A stretch of DNA of 64,000 nucleotides from Anaerolineae bacterium UTCFX2 (GTDB taxonomy: Bacteria; Chloroflexota; Anaerolineae; Anaerolineales; UBA4823), in NCBI GenBank assembly GCA_002050125.1, contig MWTA01000020.1:1-64000 (forward strand), given 5' to 3'. Position numbers and translations under genes: made by a program. Positions 50,652 to 57,448 of the stretch are shown here, piece after piece. Numbering within the stretch: position 1 is the stretch's first letter; every line of letters starts with the position of its first letter. Under the pieces are notes generated by a model, which saw only the letters and a list, made by a program, of their open reading frames with translations, was not told the DNA's origin and made no database searches.

Positions 50652-51605
50652 TTATTCGCCCGCACCCCAGAGCGCGTCGTCGCTGAGGTATTTATAGCCG
50701 GCGTCGGGGAACACTGTGACGACGACGCCCTGCGTCAGTCCCTCGGCGATTTGAATGGCAGCCTGGGCGGCTGCGCCGGAGGAAATCCCTACGAAAAGCC
50801 CCTCTTGCTGCGCCAGCTTGCGCACCATTGAATAAGCCGCCTCGGTCGAAACCTCGATGACCCGGTCGGGTACGGACGGGTCGTAAAACCCCGGTCGAAT
50901 CGAGCTGGCGAGGTGTTTGAGCCCCTCGAGCCCGTGGAACGGACCGTCCGGCTGAACCGCAGCCACCTGGAGGTGCGGCAGGTATTCGCGCAGGTAACTG
51001 GATACGCCGGTAAGCGTTCCGGTCGTGCCCATGCCGGCGACGAAATGCGTGATCTCGCCCATGGTCTGCTGCAGGATTTCCGGACCGGTCGTGGCGTAGT
51101 GCGCTTGCCAGTTGGCAGGGTTATCGTACTGGTTGGCGTAAAAATAGCGTTCGGGCTGTTCGGCGGCGAGCTGGCGCACAACCCGCATTGCGCCGTCCGT
51201 GCCTTCTAAAGGGTCGGTCAGGATCAACTCGGCGCCCAACGCGCGCAGGATCTTTATCCGTTCCCGGCTGGCGTTGGCGGGCAGCGCCAGGGTGACGCGC
51301 ACGCCAAACGCCGCGCCCAGGGTGGCATAGGCGATGCCCATGTTGCCCGAGGTGGAGTCCAGCAGCTTTTTTCCGTTGGAGAGCGACCCGTCAGCCAGGG
51401 CGGTGCGGAGGATGTTTAGCGCCGGGCGGTCTTTGATCGACCCACCCGGGTTGAACCACTCGGCTTTGACGAGGACCTGCACGTCCGGGGAAAGGCGGCT
51501 GGTCACGCGGTGCAGAGGGATCAGCGGGGTGTTGCCCACCAGGGTTGCGAGACTAGCAGTGGCTGGCAGGCTGACCTGAATTTGGGGTATCGTGATGATT
51601 TCCAT
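50652..51605 (-). CDS. cysM: Cysteine synthase of the CysM type
   Basis: 317 residues of a PLP-dependent fold II enzyme. The PLP lysine is in GGSIKDRPA (about residue 58), the phosphate-binding loop is TSGNMG (usually TSGNTG) and GMGTTGTLTG anchors the cofactor phosphate later. Operon partners point to the CysO route in which the nucleophile is the thiocarboxylate of a protein and the electrophile may be O-phosphoserine. The SerA-like gene at 56332 could feed O-phosphoserine. ATG 51605 has CTGGAG eight bases upstream. The gene is preceded by a leader-peptide attenuator. Confidence 0.93.
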   Translation of the reverse strand: MEIITIPQIQVSLPATASLATLVGNTPLIPLHRVTSRLSPDVQVLVKAEWFNPGGSIKDRPALNILRTALADGSLSNGKKLLDSTSGNMGIAYATLGAAFGVRVTLALPANASRERIKILRALGAELILTDPLEGTDGAMRVVRQLAAEQPERYFYANQYDNPANWQAHYATTGPEILQQTMGEITHFVAGMGTTGTLTGVSSYLREYLPHLQVAAVQPDGPFHGLEGLKHLASSIRPGFYDPSVPDRVIEVSTEAAYSMVRKLAQQEGLFVGISSGAAAQAAIQIAEGLTQGVVVTVFPDAGYKYLSDDALWGAGE

Positions 51606-51630
51606 CTAAAAGCTCCAGTTATATTTAACC

Positions 51631-51764
51631 AAAAAACGGCGGACAGACATCGAAAAAGGGCGTTGCGCGTTTACTAACTCCAACACGCTTTACGAAAATT
51701 TTCTCGTAAGCGGGGTCGCAACTGCCCTTCGTCGCAGCCGGCTGGGTTGTGTCTGTCAGCCGTT
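51631..51764 (-). promoter_or_regulatory. Structured attenuator/terminator ahead of cysM
   Basis: Hand pairing on the minus strand gives an outer stem AACGGC(T)GACAGACA (51764-51750) with TGTCTGTC(C)GCCGTT (51649-51635), followed by TTTTTT (51636-51631). Inside, GGGC(A)GTTGCG (51727-51717) pairs with CGCAACGCCC (51667-51658), followed by TTTTT (51657-51653). A third inner stem is CGCTTACGA with TCGTAA(A)GCG. Either T run could end transcription. It does not match any riboswitch consensus I know. Confidence 0.6.
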
Positions 51765-51805
51765 TATATGCAGGTTCGGTTGAATGGTCTGTGACGAGGC
51801 GGCGG

Positions 51806-51841
51806 TTACAAACCCCGCCTCAAACACATGCAGCTTAACAT
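51806..51841 (-). CDS. Leader peptide with Cys codons (MLSCMCLRRGL)
   Basis: An 11-codon ORF begins at ATG 51841 with GGAGA nine bases ahead and about 39 nt after the predicted transcription start. Its product MLSCMCLRRGL has Cys at codons 4 and 6. A strong hairpin starts at codon 7: GAGGCGGGGTT (51821-51811) pairs with AACC(G)CCGCCTC (51807-51796). A ribosome stalled at the Cys codons would hide its 5' arm. This is the classical layout of a translation-coupled attenuator. Confidence 0.6.
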   Translation of the reverse strand: MLSCMCLRRGL

Positions 51842-51886
51842 GGGATCGATTCTCCGGTTCGGATATTTATGATAAAGTTGATAGTT

Positions 51887-51914
51887 ATTATATCGGTTTG
51901 TCGCAGCTTGTCAA
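51887..51914 (-). promoter_or_regulatory. Consensus promoter of the cysM operon
   Basis: TTGACA (51914-51909) and TATAAT (51892-51887) on the minus strand with a 16-base spacer: both hexamers are perfect. The -35 overlaps the stop codon of the lysine aminomutase gene. The start would be near 51880, giving a leader of about 275 nt before cysM. Confidence 0.8.
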
Positions 51915-53260
51915 GAGGCTGACTGTTCTTGATCCTCTTTCTCGCCCGAACCGATCCCCAGCGGCACCCATTTGCGCGCATCCTTCAGGCGGTGCTGGAT
52001 GCCGCCGCGGTCATGCAGTTCATCGAAATTCTGCGGTTTAATAAACATCTCTTCGCCCGCCAACAACCCGTGGACGCCCGACTGCCCCGGTTCGGGACGC
52101 TTCGTCCCCTTGAATTTGGCTGCGTCGCGCGGGTGGTAATCCTCCGGTTCCTCGTAGGTTGTGATAAAACCCTCATAGTTGCGCAGTACCACTTTATGGT
52201 CGGAGTAGCTGAGCAAGTAATTTGGCGAAACCGGGATCTTACCGCCGCCGCCCGGCGCGTCGATGATGTACTGGTGCACGGCATAGCCCGAGGTGTGCCC
52301 GCGCAGCCCCTCCATAATCTCGATCCCTTTGCCGACCGGGGTGCGCAAATGACCGGCGCCTTCCACTAGGTCGCACTGATAAAGATAGTAGGGGCGAACG
52401 CGGATGCGCACCAACTGCTGCACCAGTTCGCGCTGGATGTCGACGTTATCGTTGACGCCAGCCAGGAGCACCGCCTGGTTGCCAAGCGGAATGCCCGCCC
52501 GGGTCAACCGGTCGGTTGCTTGCGCCAGCTCGAGCGAAATCTCGTTTGGATGGTTGACGTGGATGTTCATCCAAAGCGGATGATATTTTTGGAGCATAGC
52601 GGTCAATTCATCGGTCACGCGCATTGGCAGGAAGACCGGGACGCGCGACCCAATGCGCACGATCTCGATATGGGGAATTTCGCGCAAGCGGCTCAGGATC
52701 TCCTCCAGGATTTTGGGGGCGAGCACGAGCGGGTCGCCGCCTGAAAGCAGCACATCGCGCACCTGGGGGGTGCGCCGCAGGTATTCAAGCTGCATTTCGA
52801 ACTCGGCGCGCGAGAAAGTGGCTGAAGGGTCGCCGACGATGCGCGAGCGCGTACAGTAGCGGCAGTAAGAGGCGCACTGGGTGGTCACAAGCATCAGTAC
52901 CCGGTCCGGGTAGCGATGCACCAGCCCCGGAACCGGGGAATGGCGGTCTTCCGCCAGTGAATCTTCCATCATCGCCGTGAAAGGCACCAGTTCGGCGGCA
53001 GTCGGAACAACCTGCCGGCGGATTGGGTCGTGCGGATCATCTGGATCGATTAAGGAAATGAAATAGGGTGTGATATCCACTCGAAACAGGTTCGAGGCGG
53101 AAAGGGCTTTGCGCTCGCTAGCGGTAAGCGGGAGGACCGCTTCGAACTCATCGACGGTATTGATGCGGTTGGAAAGCTGCCAGCGCCAGTTGTTCCATTT
53201 TTCGTCCGGCACATCGGCGTAATATGGCGCGCGCTTGGAAGTGAAAGGGGTGTTTGACAT
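51911..53260 (-). CDS. kamA: Lysine 2,3-aminomutase family radical SAM enzyme
   Basis: 449 residues. The radical SAM cluster motif is CASYCRYC (Cys 129, 133, 136). The PLP lysine is probably the one in APGGGGKIP. The two acidic residues that grip the epsilon-amino group of lysine in the clostridial enzyme seem to be kept: Asp in YLYQCDL and Asp in YIIDAPGG. The enzyme isomerises L-lysine to beta-lysine, used in lysine fermentation or as an osmolyte precursor. A C-terminal extension of about 60 residues is typical. The neighbours are not the other lysine-fermentation genes. GAAGGAG lies eight bases ahead of the ATG. Confidence 0.9.
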   Translation of the reverse strand: MSNTPFTSKRAPYYADVPDEKWNNWRWQLSNRINTVDEFEAVLPLTASERKALSASNLFRVDITPYFISLIDPDDPHDPIRRQVVPTAAELVPFTAMMEDSLAEDRHSPVPGLVHRYPDRVLMLVTTQCASYCRYCTRSRIVGDPSATFSRAEFEMQLEYLRRTPQVRDVLLSGGDPLVLAPKILEEILSRLREIPHIEIVRIGSRVPVFLPMRVTDELTAMLQKYHPLWMNIHVNHPNEISLELAQATDRLTRAGIPLGNQAVLLAGVNDNVDIQRELVQQLVRIRVRPYYLYQCDLVEGAGHLRTPVGKGIEIMEGLRGHTSGYAVHQYIIDAPGGGGKIPVSPNYLLSYSDHKVVLRNYEGFITTYEEPEDYHPRDAAKFKGTKRPEPGQSGVHGLLAGEEMFIKPQNFDELHDRGGIQHRLKDARKWVPLGIGSGEKEDQEQSAS

Positions 53261-53403
53261 GTTGAATCTCCTTCAATTTGGCGATTTGACACTAACAATA
53301 AGACGAGTGCAGGTTGCGCTACACTCCGCACAATAAGCCAGCAATAATAAGGGGCGAGCTTAATGAAAAGCTAGATTGGCAAGCCGAAAAGCGGCTTTGG
53401 GCA

Positions 53404-53469
53404 TCAAATCGGGGGATCGTGATCGGTTCGAAATAAATCGAGGGCTAGGTCGACCGCTTTCCACTGCAT
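53404..53469 (-). CDS. Candidate 21-residue leaderless small ORF
   Basis: ATG 53469 lies exactly seven bases past the -10 at 53481-53476, so it would be at the transcription start. The product has 21 residues and no recognisable motif. It could be chance. The 271-base gap 53261-53531 also has a hairpin (AAGCCG with CGGCTT near 53370-53387) and no other gene that I see. Confidence 0.2.
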   Translation of the reverse strand: MQWKAVDLALDLFRTDHDPPI

Positions 53470-53475
53470 GTCCCG

Positions 53476-53504
53476 ATTGTAAATGAAAAGCCGCCTGAGG
53501 TCAA
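53476..53504 (-). promoter_or_regulatory. Promoter upstream of kamA
   Basis: TTGACC (53504-53499) and TACAAT (53481-53476) with a 17-base spacer on the minus strand. The start near 53469 would leave kamA a leader of about 209 nt. Confidence 0.55.
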
Positions 53505-53531
53505 ATTATTGTCAGATGAGACGCCGGTATT

Positions 53532-54722
53532 TCAAGGCGCCAGCAGAACGTGTATGCTGGTCAGAAAGGTCATCGGAGACATTATCCCGCCCTCTTCGAA
53601 GACAGCCAGCAAAGCCGGGGTGGGTTCGGTAACCGAATATGGGACTTCGGCGACGAAGGTGCCGTAATCCCCCGGGACTGGAATAGCAACCCCTGCCAGC
53701 CGCTGCCCCAGGATCTTCCCATCCTCGCCCACGAGCATGACGCGCAGCGGCTGATCGAATTCTGGTTTTGCGCGCCCGGAGACGATCAGCCTGCCGTTTT
53801 GGATCAGCGCCATCTCGACCGGGTCTTGGATAACGATTCGCTGCTGCAAGCCGGTGGGCGGGTTGAATTCGCTCATTCCCTGGCTGAGCAGGACCATTTT
53901 GACCGAGTTGACTTCGATAAGGCGACCAAAAGAATCTTCGGCGCTGATGACCAGCCGCGCCAGTTCGGCTGCGGAACTGATCTCGAAATCCATCGCAACC
54001 CCCAGCCGGGCGCTTTGCCAGGGGATATCGCGATAGGTGCGCACGTGGCGTCCGAGCAGCCGCCCGTCTTCTCCGTAAAGCTCGACGCGGACGACCTTGG
54101 CTTCGCCGCACGTCAGGAGAGCCGATACCTCCAGCGGCGAAACGATTTTGGACAGGTCCCCGACCCGGAAGATCTGGATGCGCGCGTCCGGAATGGGCGG
54201 CGCGGCGGTGGCTGTAGGGGTTGCGGCAGCCTGGTCTGGATTGGAGGTCGAACTGGCGGTTGGGCTGGCTGGGGGAGAAGGAGATAGCTCCGCTTCGATT
54301 GCCGGCGGCGTTTCAGCGGATGGCAACTCGGTCGCAGCGGGTGGAGCAGTCGTCGGAGCGGTCGTCGGAGCGGTTGTCAGAGCGGTTGTCGCCGAAGCTG
54401 GCGGAGACGCAGAAGGAACAGCCGCGGAAGCAGGCGGTGGGGACGAGGCGGTTGCGGGGTTAGCGCTGACAACCGTTGCAGCTTCGGTTGCCAGTTCAGA
54501 TGGGGGAGCGCTCTGCCCCTCGATTGCAGCCAACGTCAGCGCCGCGGCGGTTGGCAGGAACTCCGCTGGGAGCGGGGTGGTGATGTTGGGGGGGAGCAAT
54601 CCGGTGCAGGAGGCGAGCAGCGCCGCGGCGATCATCAGTGCGGTTCCAAAACGCCAGGTGAGTGGCGGCGGGCGCCGGCGAAGCCAGTGCAGCAATGAGA
54701 TCGTGCGTAAAAGGAAATTCAT
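53532..54722 (-). CDS. Lipoprotein with Ala/Pro/Thr-rich linker and C-terminal immunoglobulin-like region
   Basis: 396 residues. A hydrophobic stretch followed by LLASC (Cys 39) is a lipoprotein signal. Residues about 70-180 are low complexity (Ala, Pro, Ser, Thr), as expected for an extended cell-surface linker, and contain a TTAP repeat coded by 12-base units. The last 215 residues are a beta-rich globular part with no family recognised (IQIFRVGDLSKIVSPLEVSAL at its start). The type is common in Chloroflexota surface proteins. It lies upstream of kamA on the same strand. Confidence 0.65.
   Translation of the reverse strand: MNFLLRTISLLHWLRRRPPPLTWRFGTALMIAAALLASCTGLLPPNITTPLPAEFLPTAAALTLAAIEGQSAPPSELATEAATVVSANPATASSPPPASAAVPSASPPASATTALTTAPTTAPTTAPPAATELPSAETPPAIEAELSPSPPASPTASSTSNPDQAAATPTATAAPPIPDARIQIFRVGDLSKIVSPLEVSALLTCGEAKVVRVELYGEDGRLLGRHVRTYRDIPWQSARLGVAMDFEISSAAELARLVISAEDSFGRLIEVNSVKMVLLSQGMSEFNPPTGLQQRIVIQDPVEMALIQNGRLIVSGRAKPEFDQPLRVMLVGEDGKILGQRLAGVAIPVPGDYGTFVAEVPYSVTEPTPALLAVFEEGGIMSPMTFLTSIHVLLAP
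54349..54384. repeat. 12-base tandem repeat in the lipoprotein linker
   Basis: Units GTCGTCGGAGCG, GTCGTCGGAGCG and GTTGTCAGAGCG lie head to tail, with a partial fourth copy. On the minus strand they encode the TTAP repeats, so copy-number changes would keep the frame. Confidence 0.85.
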
Positions 54723-54798
54723 GCGGTGGATTTCGGTTTGGGTGAGGTTCTTTAACCGTTGAGGTCGTGAATTCTCCGCCGGCTGCTAAATAGAATCA

Positions 54799-56301
54799 TC
54801 AGAGCCCGTAAATTGCTCCATACTTGGCTTTAAGATAGCGGATATAAGGGGCGGGATCGATCCGCGAACCGGTCAGGCGTTCGACCAGTTCCTGCGGCTC
54901 GAATTTGGCGCCGTGAAAATGGAGCTTTTCGCGCAGCCAACTGAGCAAAGCCGCAAAGTCGCCTCGGCGGATTTGATCCGGAAGATCGGGCACGTCCTGA
55001 TTGATGCGCTCCCAGATCTGAACCGAGATGAGGTTCCCCAGGGCGTACGTGGGGAAGTAACCGATCAGACCGCTGGACCAGTGGATATCTTGCAGCACTC
55101 CTTCGGCGTCGTTGGGCGGCGCGGCGCCCAAATATTCCTGCATGCGAGCGTTCCAGGCTTCGGGCAGATCTTTGACCTGCAATGTTCCTTCCACCAGGGC
55201 AATCTCAAGCTCAAGCCGCAGCATGATATGCAGATTATAGGTGGCTTCGTCCGCTTCAACCCGAATGTACGAAGGTTGAACGCGATTGATCCCTTTATAG
55301 AAGCGCTCCAGAGAGACATCTTTGAGCTGTGTGGGAAAACTCTCTTGGAGGGCAGGATAGAAATGCTCCCAAAACGGCAGCGACCGACCGACCAGGTTTT
55401 CCCACAGCCTGGATTGGGATTCGTGCAGCGCCAGCGAAGCTCCCGAAGCCAGAGGAGAGCGCGCCAGAGCCGGATCGATCCCCATCTCATAAAGGGCATG
55501 ACCGGCTTCATGCATGGTGCCAAACAGCGCTGCGTTGAGATAATTCGCGTTTAGGCGGGTTGTGATGCGCACATCCTGCAAGCCGATGCTCTGGGTAAAC
55601 GGATGGGGTGACCGGTCCTGGCGCCCGTGCTGCCAGTCGTAACCAAACTGGCTGATAACGCGCACGCCAAAATCCCATTGTTTCTGCTCGTCGTAGTTCA
55701 GATGCAAGAACGAAGCATCTACCTGGGGCTTGGACGCAATCGCCTGGACGATCTGGACTTGCTGTGGTCTGAGGGCCTCGAAGATCGCCTGGACCTCGGC
55801 AGTTTTAAGACCCGGTTCGAAGTCGTCCAGCAGGGGGTCGTAAACATGGTCGAACGGAGCAAAGAAATGCGCATATTGGCGGCGCAGTTCGAAGATGCGC
55901 TCGGCGTGAGGTTGAAACTTACCAAAGTCGTTTTCGGCGCGCGCGGCTGCCCAAACGTGATGCGCGTTGGTGGTCGCCTGGGTAAACTCGGACACCCATT
56001 CGGACGTGACCCGGGTTCGTTTTTCATATTCGCGGCGGGTAACCCGCACCAGGCGCGCTTCGTTCGAATCCGCCTCCCACTGACCCGCTTGTTGCTCCAG
56101 ATCGGCGAGCAGCTCGCCGACATGGGGCGCAGTGAACTTGGTGTGGACGAGCGTTTGAAGCGTGCTCAACTGGAAGCCGCGCCCTTCTGCCGCCCCGACG
56201 GGCATGTAGGTCTGTTGATCCCACCCCAACAAAGCGGCGGCTTGATGCAAGTCAGCGACCTCCGCCAGGATGGTGCGCAATTCTTTCAGTTTGTTTTCCA
56301 T
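54799..56301 (-). CDS. Carboxypeptidase Taq (M32 metallopeptidase)
   Basis: 500 residues, the typical size of M32 enzymes. The zinc motif HEAGH (HEAGHALYEMG) lies near residue 263, with the third ligand Glu in SLALHESQSRLWENLVGR about 30 residues on. The N-terminal helical cap begins KLKELRTILAEVADLHQAAALLGWDQQTYMP, which matches the family. The enzyme removes C-terminal amino acids and is usually cytoplasmic and dimeric. It stands between the lipoprotein gene and a SerA-like gene with 30-base spacing to the latter. Confidence 0.93.
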   Translation of the reverse strand: MENKLKELRTILAEVADLHQAAALLGWDQQTYMPVGAAEGRGFQLSTLQTLVHTKFTAPHVGELLADLEQQAGQWEADSNEARLVRVTRREYEKRTRVTSEWVSEFTQATTNAHHVWAAARAENDFGKFQPHAERIFELRRQYAHFFAPFDHVYDPLLDDFEPGLKTAEVQAIFEALRPQQVQIVQAIASKPQVDASFLHLNYDEQKQWDFGVRVISQFGYDWQHGRQDRSPHPFTQSIGLQDVRITTRLNANYLNAALFGTMHEAGHALYEMGIDPALARSPLASGASLALHESQSRLWENLVGRSLPFWEHFYPALQESFPTQLKDVSLERFYKGINRVQPSYIRVEADEATYNLHIMLRLELEIALVEGTLQVKDLPEAWNARMQEYLGAAPPNDAEGVLQDIHWSSGLIGYFPTYALGNLISVQIWERINQDVPDLPDQIRRGDFAALLSWLREKLHFHGAKFEPQELVERLTGSRIDPAPYIRYLKAKYGAIYGL

Positions 56302-56331
56302 AGTTCTCCCTAATTCATCTATTTCAGCGGC

Positions 56332-57270
56332 TCATATAATTTGCCAGCGCAGGGGGCGGCTTTCGAGCGCTGCCAGAACTTCCTCGGCAATGTCGACAGC
56401 CGCACGGCGCTGAGCTTCCACCGTCTGAGCGCCGATATGGGGGGTGGCGATCAGGTTTGGATGGCGGATCAGCGCGGTCTGCCCCGGCGGTTCTTGCTCG
56501 AACACATCTAAGGCGGCGCCGGCAATGCGACCCGATTCAAGACCGGCGAGCAGCGCTTGTTCGTCAACGACGCCGCCGCGCGCGGTGCAGATCAGGTAGA
56601 CGCCGGGCTTCATCAGCGCGACCGCGCGGTCGTCAATGATGTGCCGGGTGGTTTCATTTAGCGGTGTGTGAATGGTGATGATATCTGCCCGTGAATAAAG
56701 CGCGTCCAGCGCGGTTGGCTGCGCGCCTCGGCGGGCGATTTCAGCGTCAGTCAGAAAGGCGTCGTAGGCGATCGCCTTCAAGCCGAGTTGGGACGTGATC
56801 TGGACAATCCCCATACCGATGTTACCCATCCCAATAACACCCAGGGTCATTCCATTAATCTCGTTGCCGATCAGCTCTTTTTTGAGCCAGCGCCCTTCTT
56901 TCAGCGCGGCTTCGGCGCGTGGAATGGAACGCGCCAGGCAAAAGATCAGACCCAGCGTCAATTCGACCACCGCCCTGGTCGTGGAGGTGGGTGTGTTAAC
57001 CACGGTGATGTTGCACGCTTGCGCTGCCGCCAGGTCGATGTTATCGACCCCGACGCCAGCCCGGCCAATCACACGCAGGCGCCGGGCGTTTCTCAGCAAG
57101 TCTGCGGTTATTCTGGTGCAGCCGCGAATGATCAGCGCGTCATATTCCGGGATCTCTTGAAGCAGCTCAGATGCGGAAATTCCGCTGCGGTCCACTACCT
57201 GGGCGTGTGGATGCAGCACGCTCTGTCCATTATTTTCTAACCCGTCGCTAATCAGGATTTTCCAGGTCAT
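56332..57270 (-). CDS. D-isomer 2-hydroxyacid dehydrogenase, SerA-like
   Basis: 312 residues. The NAD domain has the glycine loop GVIGMGNIGMGIV (about 148-160). The catalytic Arg lies in CTARGGVVD, the Glu in FEQEP and the His in TPHIGAQT, the standard order of the family. The N-terminal ISDGLENNGQSVL and VVNTPTSTTRAVVELTLGLI segments fit phosphoglycerate dehydrogenase, but the C-terminal ACT/ASB domains of long SerA are missing. 3-phosphoglycerate dehydrogenase is the likely activity. Glyoxylate/hydroxypyruvate reductase is an alternative. If SerA, it would supply O-phosphoserine precursors to CysM. Confidence 0.83.
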   Translation of the reverse strand: MTWKILISDGLENNGQSVLHPHAQVVDRSGISASELLQEIPEYDALIIRGCTRITADLLRNARRLRVIGRAGVGVDNIDLAAAQACNITVVNTPTSTTRAVVELTLGLIFCLARSIPRAEAALKEGRWLKKELIGNEINGMTLGVIGMGNIGMGIVQITSQLGLKAIAYDAFLTDAEIARRGAQPTALDALYSRADIITIHTPLNETTRHIIDDRAVALMKPGVYLICTARGGVVDEQALLAGLESGRIAGAALDVFEQEPPGQTALIRHPNLIATPHIGAQTVEAQRRAAVDIAEEVLAALESRPLRWQII

Positions 57271-57448
57271 TTCACCTGCTCCGTACGCCCCGCCGGCAAA
57301 ATTACACGCCGTGCAGCCGTTTGCACCAGTCGATTTTACCGCAGTTTCAATCGATTGAATTCAAAAAAGGAGTTTCTCGAATATCGGTAATGTCCGAGGG
57401 GGTGCAAGATGCGCCTCGTTCGGTATTCGCCTGTGTCATTTCCCCGCG

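Noticed and set aside
51606-51880. SAM, cobalamin or T-box riboswitch ahead of cysM
   Set aside because: None of the conserved cores is present (no SAM-I GGUGGAGGGA pattern, no B12 box, no T-box UGGNACC with AGUA specifier loop); the leader ORF with Cys codons is a better explanation.
54349-54384. CRISPR or phase-variable repeat
   Set aside because: Only three 12-base units without spacers; the length is a multiple of three, so copy changes do not shift the frame.
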